A stretch of 12,150 nt of DNA from Opitutaceae bacterium (GCA_009919985.1 RGAX01000072.1:1-12150); one strand, 5' to 3'; positions 1 through 7,860 are shown, counted from the stretch's first letter. The notes: generated by a model from the sequence alone, not told the origin. Numbers and translations are program-made.

Positions 1-659
1 ATCCACACACCAGCCGCCGCTATGAGCGAGAGTCCAAACGCGAGATTGAGCGGCGTCGCCACCACAGTGATTCCGATTTTGGCGAACAATTCGTGCGCGG
101 CCGGCATCACGGCGTTGGCGGGAAACTCTCGCGTCTCCGGCGATTGTTGACCCGGCTTAATGAGGACGTTGACGAGCAGATACGTCATTAATGCCGCAGC
201 GATAAAGTTAAACATGATCGTCGTAATCACGATATGGCTCCCGCGCCGCGCTTGGAGCCAGGCGGGAATAAACGCCCACGCCGCACCAAAAATCGCCCCG
301 GCCAAGACTGCGAGCGGCAACACCACCCAAAACGGCCACGTCCCCAAATACAGACACACAAGCCCCGTACCCAAGCCACCGATATAGGCCTGCCCCTCGG
401 CGCCGATGTTGAAAAGTCCCGCGTGATAGGCGACCGCTACGGCAAGCCCGGTGAAGATAAAATTGGTCGCGTAATAAAGCGTGTAGCCCATGCCTTCCTG
501 CGTCCCGAGCGCGCCCGTCGCCATGAGTTTGAACGCTGCAATAGGGCTTTCCCCAAGGATTTTTATAATCAGACCGGCGAAGACGAGCGCCACGCCAAGA
601 TTAATGAGCGGCAACAAACCAAGTTCAGCCCATCTCGGAAGTTTGGCGGGCGCGCTCAT
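1..659 (-). CDS. ABC transporter permease, BMP-type nucleoside importer (partial, 3' end outside window)
   Basis: This is an inner-membrane permease subunit of the branched-chain amino acid/ribose permease superfamily (BPD_transp_2), in the branch that partners BMP-family binding proteins such as the YufP/NupP type. 219 residues are visible of a family usually around 350, and the C-terminal part lies beyond the left edge. The visible part has a hydrophobic segment near residues 13-34, another around 66-80, the family motif NIGAEGQ at 84-90, and membrane segments near 95-105, 109-131 and 145-167. The loop that contacts the ATPase is probably within 134-154 (ending ITTIMFNFIA). The ATG at 659 overlaps the TGA of the upstream ATPase gene as ATGA, and an AGGGGAGG sits seven bases before it, so this start is secure. 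It is the third gene of the importer operon, and a second permease is expected further left. Nucleoside specificity is inferred from the family. The call of BMP-type permease is well supported. Confidence 0.9.
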   Translation of the reverse strand, partial: MSAPAKLPRWAELGLLPLINLGVALVFAGLIIKILGESPIAAFKLMATGALGTQEGMGYTLYYATNFIFTGLAVAVAYHAGLFNIGAEGQAYIGGLGTGLVCLYLGTWPFWVVLPLAVLAGAIFGAAWAFIPAWLQARRGSHIVITTIMFNFIAAALMTYLLVNVLIKPGQQSPETREFPANAVMPAAHELFAKIGITVVATPLNLAFGLSLIAAAGVW

Positions 660-2224
660 TGCGAAGCCTCCCCTCGTACACCGGTCATCATGAGGCCAAT
701 TTTTTCTTCAGTCGCCTCGGCGCGCGACAACTCGCCGATGATTTCGCCACCATTCATCACCAAAATACGATCCGCGAGCGCAAGAATCTCATCGAGCTCG
801 ACCGATACGAGCAGCATCGCCTTACCTGCATCGCGCAGCGCGATGAGTCGTTTATGGATAAACTCGATCGCACCAATATCCACGCCACGTGTTGGCTGCC
901 CGACGAGCAACACTTTGGGATCAGCGTCGATTTCACGCGCGAGAACGAGTTTCTGTTGATTGCCTCCAGAAAACGTCGCGAGGCGCAGCTCTGGCTGGGC
1001 CGGACGCACATCAAACTCCGCCATTTTTTCCGCGCACGCAGCACGAATGGCCGCTTCGTCACGCAAGCCGCAGCAATTGAAACGTGCCGCATCATGATAA
1101 CCAAGCATCGCATTATCAGCGGCCGAAAATTCCCCAACTACCCCCATCCGCAAACGATCCTCCGGCACGTGCGCCAGCCCAAGTGCGCGCCGCGCACACG
1201 GATCGAGTTGCTCGCGTACGAGGTCGCGCCCGCCGAGGGAAATTTCACCGCAACTCGCTGTGCGCGTACCCGCCAAGGCCTCAAGCAATTCAGACTGACC
1301 GTTACCCGCCACACCAGCGATACCGACAATTTCACCAGCCCGCAGAGTAAAACTTGCATTTTTTAGTCGAGCCACGCCCAGACGGTCCCTGACCTCGAGC
1401 GCCTTGACGGTTAGTAAAGCTAAGCCCGGCTTCGCCGGACGTTTCTCCACCTGGAGCAATACCGCGCGACCCACCATGTGCTCCGCGAGGCCGCGCGGCG
1501 AGGTTTCGCGCGTGATAACTTCCGCGACGATCGCTCCTTGCTTCATCACCGTGACACGATCGGTGACGGCCATGATTTCGCGGAGCTTATGCGTAACGAG
1601 AATCACTGCTTTGCCCTGCGCTCTTAAGCGCCGTAGCATGCTGAAGAGTTGATCCGCCTCGTGAGGCGTGAGTACCGCTGTCGGTTCATCCAAAATCAAA
1701 ACCTCGGCTCCGCGGTAAAGCGCTTTAAGAATTTCCACGCGCTGCTGGAGCCCGACCGACAATTCTGAGACCACCGAATCAAGCGGCACTTCTAGTCCGT
1801 AATCACGCGCCAAACGCCCAAGTTCCGCTCGCGCAGACGCGAAGCCCCCCGCGAGGAGCGCACTGCCCTCGACGCCTAGCACAACATTTTCAAGCACCGT
1901 GAAATTTTCCACGAGCATGAAGTGTTGATGCACCATACCGATGCCCGCCGCGATGGCCTCCTGCGGCGAACCGATTTCGACGGCGCGGCCATGGACGCGG
2001 ATCTCGCCCGCGTCCGCACAATGAAAACCGTAGACGATGTTCATCAACGTGGATTTGCCCGCACCATTTTCTCCGATGAGGCCGTGGATACTGCCCGGGG
2101 CCACGGCGAAGGTGATCGCGCGGTTGGCATGCACCGCCCCGAAGCGTTTATCGATACCGCGCAACTCGAGCGCGGGCGGAGCGTCGGGCGGCGTAAATGG
2201 GGGCGCTGCGGGCTCCTTCGACAC
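656..2224 (-). CDS. ABC transporter ATP-binding protein with two ATPase domains (BMP/nucleoside importer, YufO-like)
   Basis: This cytoplasmic ATPase powers uptake of the ligand captured by the binding protein encoded just upstream. At 522 residues it has two fused nucleotide-binding domains, as usual for sugar/nucleoside importers. The first domain has Walker A GENGAGKST (51-59), Q-loop Q100 in MVHQHF, a signature region LSVGLQQ (155-161) and Walker B with LILDEPTAVL (176-185). The second has a degenerate Walker A, GVAGNGQSE (304-312), a canonical signature FSGGNQQ (418-424) and Walker B followed by GQPTRGVD (442-449). A degenerate second P-loop with an intact signature is typical of this family, so it is not damage. 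The start is GTG at 2224, nine bases after the binding-protein stop, with no clear Shine-Dalgarno site. No other in-frame start is better placed, because the ATPase homology begins near residue 19. The last codons overlap the permease start as ATGA. The ligand is most likely a nucleoside (family knowledge). The exact ligand cannot be read from the sequence. Confidence 0.93.
   Translation of the reverse strand: MSKEPAAPPFTPPDAPPALELRGIDKRFGAVHANRAITFAVAPGSIHGLIGENGAGKSTLMNIVYGFHCADAGEIRVHGRAVEIGSPQEAIAAGIGMVHQHFMLVENFTVLENVVLGVEGSALLAGGFASARAELGRLARDYGLEVPLDSVVSELSVGLQQRVEILKALYRGAEVLILDEPTAVLTPHEADQLFSMLRRLRAQGKAVILVTHKLREIMAVTDRVTVMKQGAIVAEVITRETSPRGLAEHMVGRAVLLQVEKRPAKPGLALLTVKALEVRDRLGVARLKNASFTLRAGEIVGIAGVAGNGQSELLEALAGTRTASCGEISLGGRDLVREQLDPCARRALGLAHVPEDRLRMGVVGEFSAADNAMLGYHDAARFNCCGLRDEAAIRAACAEKMAEFDVRPAQPELRLATFSGGNQQKLVLAREIDADPKVLLVGQPTRGVDIGAIEFIHKRLIALRDAGKAMLLVSVELDEILALADRILVMNGGEIIGELSRAEATEEKIGLMMTGVRGEASQ
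667..674 (-). promoter_or_regulatory. Strong Shine-Dalgarno site for the permease gene
   Basis: On the minus strand the sequence AGGGGAGG lies inside the last codons of the ATPase gene, with seven bases between it and the ATG at 659. It fixes the permease start, and with the ATGA overlap it indicates translational coupling of the two subunits. None of the other eight start codons in the window has a comparable site. Confidence 0.8.
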
Positions 2225-2233
2225 AGGATGCGT

Positions 2234-3253
2234 TTAAGGCGCCTTGTATTCCGCGACGACGATTTTTCCGCTGACGATGTCGGCCTTGGCCTTTTGGAGG
2301 CGGGCCTCGATGGCGGGCGTGAGCAACTTACGGTTATACTCGTCGAGGGAGTAACCAACGCCATTTTCCGGAAGACCGAGCACGAGCTGACCTGGCTTCC
2401 AAGTGCCGGCCTTGGCTTCGCTAAACGCCCGATAGACAGCCACGTCCACACTCTTCATGGCGGAGGTCAATACACTGCCGGGATGCAGGTAGTTTTGATT
2501 GCTGTCGCAGCCGATACTAAATTTTCCCGCATCTTTCGCCGCCTGCATGACGCCTATACCGGTCGCACCCGCCGCGTGGAAAACGACATCGGCTCCACGG
2601 CCGAATTGGCTTCGTGCGAGTTCGGCGCCCTTGGTCGGATCACCCCAAGCGGCCGGCGTAGTACCCGTCATGTTTTCAAATATCTCGGCCGCGGGATTCA
2701 CAAAATGGACCCCTTGCGCGTAACCGAGGGCGAACTTGCGAATAAGAGGAATATCCATGCCGCCAACGAAGCCAACTTTACCTGTTTTTGAAACTAGGGC
2801 AGCAGCCATTCCGCACAGAAACGACGACTCCTGTTCGCGGAAATTGATCGACTGGACATTGGGTAGATCGACAACGGCGTCGATAATGGTGAATTTCACC
2901 GCCGGAAACTGCTTGGCGACTTTCTCAACCGCGGAGGCCTGTGTGAAACCGACCGCGACGATGATGCTGGCGCCGCGCTTAGCGAGTTGTGCCATGGCTA
3001 GATCGCGCTGCGCGGCGTTAGTAATCTCAAATTCACGATAAGCGATGCCGGTATCTTTCTTGAATTTCTCCGCGCCCTCACTGGCCGACTGGTTGAACGA
3101 GCGATCAAACTTGCCGCCAAAATCATAGACGATGGCCGGCAGAAAATCCTTTTCCGCCGCGCCGGCGACCGACGCAATAAAAACCACAATGCAGAGGGTA
3201 ATCGCAGCCAAACAGCGGTGAACGTGAGTTGAAAACATGGGGTAAAAGTCCAT
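2234..3253 (-). CDS. BMP-family ABC transporter substrate-binding protein (probable nucleoside binding)
   Basis: This periplasmic binding protein belongs to the basic membrane protein (BMP, PnrA/TmpC/YufN) family, whose studied members bind purine nucleosides. It has 339 residues, a normal length. A signal peptide covers about residues 1-33: a hydrophobic run from LAAITL to IASVA, then a probable signal peptidase I site around GAA/EK. There is no lipobox cysteine, so it looks soluble and periplasmic, unlike the lipoprotein forms of spirochetes and Firmicutes. Family motifs include YDFGGKFDRSFNQSASEG (43-60), GFVGGMD, and IGCDSNQNYLHPGSVLTSAMK near the C-terminal third. The ATG at 3253 gives MDFYPM, and the second Met (ATG at 3238) is an equally plausible start. 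Neither has a Shine-Dalgarno site. It is the first gene of the importer operon, 104 bases after the previous gene, and an inverted repeat ends two bases before the start codon. Nucleoside specificity is inferred. Confidence 0.93.
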   Translation of the reverse strand: MDFYPMFSTHVHRCLAAITLCIVVFIASVAGAAEKDFLPAIVYDFGGKFDRSFNQSASEGAEKFKKDTGIAYREFEITNAAQRDLAMAQLAKRGASIIVAVGFTQASAVEKVAKQFPAVKFTIIDAVVDLPNVQSINFREQESSFLCGMAAALVSKTGKVGFVGGMDIPLIRKFALGYAQGVHFVNPAAEIFENMTGTTPAAWGDPTKGAELARSQFGRGADVVFHAAGATGIGVMQAAKDAGKFSIGCDSNQNYLHPGSVLTSAMKSVDVAVYRAFSEAKAGTWKPGQLVLGLPENGVGYSLDEYNRKLLTPAIEARLQKAKADIVSGKIVVAEYKAP

Positions 3254-3255
3254 TT

Positions 3256-3350
3256 CGATTAATTTTCAACCGTGAACCAGTGCCGCCGCCTAATCAATGC
3301 CTGATACTCAGAACCGTTTGCGCGATCTGCTTTCAGTCGAAAATTAATCG
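3256..3350 (-). promoter_or_regulatory. Intergenic control region with a 12-base inverted repeat ahead of the importer operon
   Basis: The 104 bases between ydbL and the binding-protein gene hold a perfect 12-base inverted repeat: CGATTAATTTTC at 3256-3267 and GAAAATTAATCG at 3339-3350, separated by 71 bases. The near arm ends two bases before the ATG at 3253. Between the arms is a small interrupted palindrome, CTGATACTCAG (3301-3311). The region must hold the promoter if the importer operon is transcribed on its own, but I see no convincing -35/-10 pair. The repeat could be two half-sites for a regulator, or in mRNA a long-range stem that hides the translation start. There is no following T-tract, so it does not look like an intrinsic terminator. 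The repeat itself is seen directly. Its function is inferred. Confidence 0.5.
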
Positions 3351-3357
3351 TCGGGAA

Positions 3358-3732
3358 TTATTTTTTATACCAGTCACCAATCTCACGCTGTAGCCAGACG
3401 CCTGCGGCGCTGACAGCTGCGATTTGCTTGGCGCGGGCGCGGGCCACGGTTTCAGCGCTAGAACCCGTTTGTTGGGCGAGAGCCGCATAGACAGCTTCAC
3501 GGTCACGATTCTCTGCCGCTACTACGTCACCCGCTTCCGCGTTGGCACCGCGGAGCTCAACGAGTCCACGATTGTTTTCACCGATGACGCCTTGGCTTTT
3601 CCAAGAGTCGAGATTCGCAAGGCGTTTACTCATGCGGCCTTTCACGGCGCCGAGATCCTCGGCGCGCAAGCTAGCCATCGTCGCCGAAAATAAACCAAGG
3701 ACCAGCAGAACACGGAGAAATATAGTTTTCAT
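3358..3732 (-). CDS. ydbL: YdbL-like periplasmic protein (DUF1318)
   Basis: This is a small secreted protein of 124 residues, close to the usual size of YdbL/DUF1318 proteins. A signal peptide spans about residues 1-24 (a hydrophobic run, then a SLRAED cleavage region). The mature part has the family pattern: an opening helix region (AVKGRMSKRLANLDSWKSQG), a central IGENNRGLVEL turn, a conserved stretch around AENRDREAVYAALAQQTG, a VARARAKQIA helix, and the C-terminal GVWLQREIGDWYKK, matching the family's typical closing G-x-W-x-x-x ending. In E. coli YdbL is the periplasmic partner that moderates YdbH-YnbE assembly in phospholipid transport to the outer membrane. Here the gene starts nine bases after the ynbE-like gene and is third in the same order as in E. 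coli (ydbH, ynbE, ydbL). The conserved gene order strongly supports the assignment. There is no Shine-Dalgarno sequence. Confidence 0.88.
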   Translation of the reverse strand: MKTIFLRVLLVLGLFSATMASLRAEDLGAVKGRMSKRLANLDSWKSQGVIGENNRGLVELRGANAEAGDVVAAENRDREAVYAALAQQTGSSAETVARARAKQIAAVSAAGVWLQREIGDWYKK

Positions 3733-3741
3733 GGGTGAGTT

Positions 3742-3948
3742 TTAAGATTTGGCGGGAAGCGTTCCGATGGTGGCCGATTTTTTATCGAGGTCGCCGAAGA
3801 AATCATCGAGGGCGCGGTCGACTTTGACGTTCACATCGAGCGTCGCATGGACCTTAACCTCGATCGGTTGAACAGTGACGTTCAAACAACCGGACAACAA
3901 AAAACCAGCGAGCACAGGAAGTATGCGTAGCATAGAATAGAGGTTCAT
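3742..3948 (-). CDS. ynbE: YnbE-like small lipoprotein
   Basis: A 68-residue lipoprotein: the hydrophobic leader MLRILPVLAGFLLSGC ends in a lipobox LSGC with the lipidated cysteine at residue 21. After it comes a short chain, PIEVKVHATLDVNVKVD followed by an acidic tail LDDFFGDLD, which resembles the 'nVkIdheI' body of YnbE. In E. coli YnbE is an outer-membrane lipoprotein that stacks with YdbH to bridge the periplasm for phospholipid transport. The first ATG (3948) puts MNLYS before a second Met at residue 6 (3933), and either could be used. The gene lies 31 bases after the ydbH-like stop and nine bases before ydbL. Alone the protein is too short for a certain call. Its position between the YdbH- and YdbL-like genes makes the assignment good. 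Confidence 0.85.
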   Translation of the reverse strand: MNLYSMLRILPVLAGFLLSGCLNVTVQPIEVKVHATLDVNVKVDRALDDFFGDLDKKSATIGTLPAKS

Positions 3949-3979
3949 GAATGGACCGCGGGGAGCAACGAAAGTTTCC

Positions 3980-5233
3980 TTATCGCAAAGAGAGCGTGGA
4001 ACCGTTCTCAGCGCCGAGACGCAGCACGTAGGCCAGCGGGCCTTTCACGCCAATCTCAAAGCTGACAGGGCCTACTGAAGTGCCGTCGAGCGCGGGACGG
4101 GCCTGGATCAAGACGCGAGCGGAGTGTCCCTGTACATCACCTTCGGGAGTGAGCCGGACTTCAAGCGATTCGACTTTGAGCGCAGTGCGACCTAGTTCGA
4201 TCGCTACCAAGTCCGCATACCCCGGGTTCAAGGGTGCCAGCCTCCGTGTCATCGGCCCAAGCCAAGCTGGCAGCAACGCGAAGCGCTCGGGCACACTCGC
4301 ACTCAAAAGGCCCGGAGCCGGCGCCAGCCGCAACATCATCGGTTCATCAGGGACGAGGTCGAGACGCCCCGCCCCGATCTGTAACCCGAGCGCTTTACTC
4401 CAGCCCAGTTGCAACGCGCCCTGCACACGTCCTTGCGCCTCAGCCAAACCCGTCGGCACGAGCGCCACCGCGTCGGCCAAGCCGATGCGACGGATCGTTA
4501 AAGCCACTTGAATCATCAGCGGGGAAAGCGGCAACGTAAACGGCGCCGCTTCGATTTCACCGCCTGCAATCTCCACGCGCGCTTCTTCGATTTGCGGTAA
4601 AAGACGTTCATCTATTTGCGCCCGCACGAGTAAATTTCGGGCCCCAAAACGGCCAGTCGTGATGGAGCCGATGGTCAGACGCAGCGGACTCACGCTCGAC
4701 CAGCGCGCGGGGTTCTGCTCAAAAATAAAATCTCCCTCCAACGCGATGTCCTCCAGCGCCCAGCCTTGCGAGGCATGACGAACCGCTCCTCGTCGCCACT
4801 CAATCATCATACGACCCTCGAGTTGACCGCCACGAATTACCCCATCGCCACGCAATTCCATGTCCCCCTCAGCCACAGCGCCCGCGAGTGTCGGACTAAG
4901 CTGCGGTGCGAGGCGCGGGAGCCAAATAGCCGGATCAAGCCGACCTTCGCGAAGGGTCCACGTGCCCGCGTCGAGGTTGGAATCAATTGCGACACGCATC
5001 TGCATACGAGCGCCCGGCGCATCGGCGAAAAGGTGAAGGTGCAGGCGCGCATCGGCCAAACTTGTGATTTGAACTCTCCAGACGAGTTCGGGAGCCCAAG
5101 GAAATTTAAAAACCTTAAGCGTGCCACCAAGCTCACCGGCCAGCATTGGACGCGCCATTGACTGCGCACGAGTCGGGACCCAAGCGAGCAGCCCGCAAAG
5201 GGCGAAGAAAAAAACGGGACGATAAAAGCGCAT
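3980..5233 (-). CDS. ydbH: Compact YdbH-like intermembrane phospholipid transport protein (AsmA-like)
   Basis: This gene encodes 417 residues if started at the ATG at 5233. That start gives a clear signal sequence or membrane anchor, MRFYRPVFFFALCGLLAWV (residues 1-19). The open frame continues to 5365 and into glgP, but the extra 44 residues look non-coding, so I chose the later start. The body is rich in alternating hydrophobic beta-strand patterns with repeated G-x-hydrophobic turns (about 80-230), as in AsmA-like lipid-conducting grooves. Around residues 220-310 it carries the YdbH C-terminal pattern: a GGEIEAAPFTLPL strand, RIGLADAVALVP, a GRVQGALQLGW strand, and GLQIGAGRLDLVPDEPMMLRL, comparable to the family's 'G.L...PG.LRY'. 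The segment LKVESLEVRLTPEGDVQG (352-369) fits the next family strand pair. E. coli YdbH is about twice as long, so this is a reduced version. The ynbE- and ydbL-like genes follow directly. I infer inner-membrane anchoring and a role in lipid transport to the outer membrane. Confidence 0.8.
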   Translation of the reverse strand: MRFYRPVFFFALCGLLAWVPTRAQSMARPMLAGELGGTLKVFKFPWAPELVWRVQITSLADARLHLHLFADAPGARMQMRVAIDSNLDAGTWTLREGRLDPAIWLPRLAPQLSPTLAGAVAEGDMELRGDGVIRGGQLEGRMMIEWRRGAVRHASQGWALEDIALEGDFIFEQNPARWSSVSPLRLTIGSITTGRFGARNLLVRAQIDERLLPQIEEARVEIAGGEIEAAPFTLPLSPLMIQVALTIRRIGLADAVALVPTGLAEAQGRVQGALQLGWSKALGLQIGAGRLDLVPDEPMMLRLAPAPGLLSASVPERFALLPAWLGPMTRRLAPLNPGYADLVAIELGRTALKVESLEVRLTPEGDVQGHSARVLIQARPALDGTSVGPVSFEIGVKGPLAYVLRLGAENGSTLSLR

Positions 5234-5334
5234 CGGACGTTGGCCGACGCATGACTTGGCGGAGCCCAGCGCGACTGCCAATCCCCAAGCGCGTTCGTCG
5301 TCGCCGAGCATTATTGCGCAGCCCGAAAAACAGC

Positions 5335-7860
5335 TCAAACCACCGGCACGGCAGGGAGATTCCAAATCTGTTCGGCGTATTCTCGAATGGTGCGGTCGCT
5401 TGAGAATTTGCCGAGGCGCGCGGTGTTGAGGATCGCGGATTTCGCCCAGCCGGCGCGGTTGCGATACGCGGCGTCGACTCGGCCTTGGGCGTCACAATAA
5501 GCGCGAAAATCTGCTAGCACAAGGAACGGATCGCCTTGGTGCAGAAGCGAAGCATGTACCGCGGAAAACGCGCCAGTTTCACCCGGAGTCCAGTAGTCAC
5601 TGCCGAGCCAGTCAATGACGGCCCGGAGTTCTTCGTCAGCGTGGTAATAATCCCAAGGGTTGTACCCTTTGGCCCAAACGGCTTCGACCTGTTCGACGGT
5701 GAGGCCGAAGATAAAAATATTTTCCGCGCCGACTTCTTCACCGATCTCGACGTTTGCGCCATCGAGGGTGCCAATAGTAAGGGCGCCATTGAGGGCGAGT
5801 TTCATGTTGCCGGTGCCAGAGGCTTCCTTGCCGGCCGTAGAAATCTGCTCTGAGAGATCGGCGGCGGGGATGATTTTTTCGGCGAGCGAGACACGGTAAT
5901 TGGGCAAAAAGACAACTTTGATTTTTCCGCCGATGCGCTCGTCAGCGTTGATGCGGGCGCCGATGGTGTTGATCGCACGAATGATATTTTTCGCGACGTC
6001 GTAACCGGGTGCGGCTTTGGCAGCGAAGACGAAAACTCGCGGCACGACATCGAGCGCGGGGTTCTGCAACAAGCGTCGGTAGAGAGCGAGAATGTGAAGC
6101 AGATTCAGGTGCTGACGCTTGTATTCGTGGAGGCGTTTAATTTGGACGTCGAATAGCGCATCAGACGAAACGTCGATGCCGCACTCGGCTTTGATGACGG
6201 CAGCGAGCTCAGCTTTATTGGCGCGTTTAATAGCCATAAATTCGGACTGAAACGCGGCGGCGTCTGCCGATTTTTCTAAGCCACGGAGCTTAGCTAAGTC
6301 GCGCACCCACAGGTTGTTGCCGAGCGTGCGAGTGATGAGCGTGGAAAGGCGCGGGTTGCACTTGAGCAGCCAACGGCGTGGCGTGATGCCGTTGGTCTTG
6401 TTTTGAAATTTACCCGGAAACAAGGCGTCGAATTCAGGGAAGAGATCTTTTTTGAGTAACGCGGTGTGGAGCGCGGCGACGCCGTTGACGGCGTGGGAAC
6501 CTACAACGGAGAGGTGCGCCATGCGGACCATTTTCGGGCCATCTTCGTCGATAATGGAGCAGATGCGTTTCTTGTGGTTGTCGCCGGGCCAGCGCGCTTC
6601 GACTGCGACCATGTGATTCACGTTGATCTCGTAGATGATCTGTAGGTGGCGCGGCAGCACGCGCTCAAAGAGCGGTACACTCCAGCGCTCGAGCGCTTCG
6701 GGCATCAACGTGTGATTGGTGTAAGCGAAGGTAGCGGTTACGATCGGCCATGCGCGCGTCCAGGCGAGACCCTCTTCATCGAGCAATATCCGCATGAGCT
6801 CAACGACCGCGATGGCCGGATGAGTGTCATTTAGTTGGACCGCGACTTTATCAGCAAAGTTGTCCCAAGAATTAGCGGGATTACGACGATGCCGGCGGAT
6901 GATATCGCGCAATGAACAGGCGACGAAAAAATACTGCTGCACTAAACGGAGCTCTTTGCCGTTTTCCGTTTTATCGTTTGGATAAAGAACTTTTGAAATC
7001 GTCTCGCCCACGGCTTTTTCGCGCACGGCCTCGACGTAACCGCCACTGTTAAACGCAGCCAAATCAAAGTCCTCGGTAGATTTGGAGGCCCAGAGACGCA
7101 GCATGTTGACCGTTTGGGTGCCATAACCAGCAATGGGGATATCGTGCGGCACGCCTAAGATCGTCTTGGTATCGACCCAGCGCGGGCGGTAGTGACCCCG
7201 GTCGTCGAAGACATTTTCAACTCGTCCAAAGATGCGGACTTCCTGGGTATATTCCGGGCGAACCACTTCCCAAGGACTACCGAAAATAATCCAGTTATCC
7301 GGGGCTTCGACCTGGTGACCATTCACAAAAGACTGCCTAAAGAGTCCAAACTCGTAGTAGATTCCGTAGCCAAGTGCGGGATAATCCATCGTCGCGAGCG
7401 AATCGAGGAAACACGCAGCAAGACGGCCGAGACCGCCATTACCTAACCCCATGTCGACTTCGGACTCGCGGATTTTCTCAAAATCTTGCCCCAAGCCTTT
7501 GAGCGCGGCTTGGGCCGTGTCGAGTAGACCCGTTGCAAGGAGGTTGTTGCCGAAGAGTCGGCCCATGAGGTACTCGAGCGAGAAATAATAAACTCGGCGC
7601 ACGTTCTGGGCATTGTGCACGGACTGCGTAGCGATCATACGCTCATGAATCGTGTCCCGCACCGCTAGCGCGGTCGCAACCCACCAATCACGCGAAGTAG
7701 CCGAGGCCGGATGCCGCGCTAGCGTCGAGGTGAGATGCCGCAAAATCAAAGCCCGGAAACTCGCCTCACTCACCGTTGTGTCCGCACCCGCAGCGGGCGC
7801 AGAACACGCGATAGCAGCGCCAGGTGATGTGGGTTGGGATTTAGCGGCAGATTTGGCCAT
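5335..7860 (-). CDS. glgP: Glycogen/starch/maltodextrin phosphorylase
   Basis: This cytoplasmic, PLP-dependent glycosyltransferase family 35 enzyme releases glucose 1-phosphate from the non-reducing ends of alpha-1,4-glucans. It has 841 residues, full length for the family. After a roughly 30-residue Ala-rich N-terminal extension come YYFSLEYLMGR (91-101), GNGGLGRLAACFLDS (140-154), GYGIYYEFGLFRQ (164-176), NDTHPAIAVVELMR, TNHTLMPEALERW, NKTNGITPRRWL and DVQIKRLHEYKRQHLN. The PLP site EASGTGNMK has its lysine at about residue 687, and is followed by GALTIGTLDGANVEI. All key regions are present and I see no frame break. The ATG at 7860 is well placed but has no Shine-Dalgarno sequence. The 80 bases upstream have no sure promoter. 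The gene lies between mutL and the ydbH-like cassette, with about 100 bases before the latter's chosen start. No other glycogen genes are in the window, so glycogen versus maltodextrin preference cannot be decided. Confidence 0.97.
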   Translation of the reverse strand: MAKSAAKSQPTSPGAAIACSAPAAGADTTVSEASFRALILRHLTSTLARHPASATSRDWWVATALAVRDTIHERMIATQSVHNAQNVRRVYYFSLEYLMGRLFGNNLLATGLLDTAQAALKGLGQDFEKIRESEVDMGLGNGGLGRLAACFLDSLATMDYPALGYGIYYEFGLFRQSFVNGHQVEAPDNWIIFGSPWEVVRPEYTQEVRIFGRVENVFDDRGHYRPRWVDTKTILGVPHDIPIAGYGTQTVNMLRLWASKSTEDFDLAAFNSGGYVEAVREKAVGETISKVLYPNDKTENGKELRLVQQYFFVACSLRDIIRRHRRNPANSWDNFADKVAVQLNDTHPAIAVVELMRILLDEEGLAWTRAWPIVTATFAYTNHTLMPEALERWSVPLFERVLPRHLQIIYEINVNHMVAVEARWPGDNHKKRICSIIDEDGPKMVRMAHLSVVGSHAVNGVAALHTALLKKDLFPEFDALFPGKFQNKTNGITPRRWLLKCNPRLSTLITRTLGNNLWVRDLAKLRGLEKSADAAAFQSEFMAIKRANKAELAAVIKAECGIDVSSDALFDVQIKRLHEYKRQHLNLLHILALYRRLLQNPALDVVPRVFVFAAKAAPGYDVAKNIIRAINTIGARINADERIGGKIKVVFLPNYRVSLAEKIIPAADLSEQISTAGKEASGTGNMKLALNGALTIGTLDGANVEIGEEVGAENIFIFGLTVEQVEAVWAKGYNPWDYYHADEELRAVIDWLGSDYWTPGETGAFSAVHASLLHQGDPFLVLADFRAYCDAQGRVDAAYRNRAGWAKSAILNTARLGKFSSDRTIREYAEQIWNLPAVPVV

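Noticed and set aside
300..440. C/A-rich stretch in the permease as a possible repeat or regulatory tract
   Set aside because: It is ordinary coding sequence for the NIGAEGQ region and adjacent membrane segments. No repeated unit is present.
234..959. 241-codon open frame on the plus strand
   Set aside because: It lies antisense to the permease and ATPase genes, whose products are clearly recognisable. Its translation is Arg/Pro/His-rich low-complexity text with no family motifs, typical of a shadow frame in GC-rich DNA.
1922..2791. 289-codon open frame on the plus strand
   Set aside because: It is antisense to the ATPase and the binding-protein genes and crosses their boundary. The minus-strand genes have full family motifs, and the plus-strand translation has none.
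4080..5161. Several plus-strand open frames of 100-145 codons opposite the ydbH-like gene
   Set aside because: They are Ser/Pro/Arg-rich shadows without motifs, while the minus-strand frame has a signal sequence, a sensible length and matching neighbours.
5234..5365. N-terminal extension of the ydbH-like frame overlapping the end of glgP
   Set aside because: The extra 44 residues contain no signal and overlap glgP by about 30 bases. The internal ATG at 5233 gives a textbook signal/anchor sequence.
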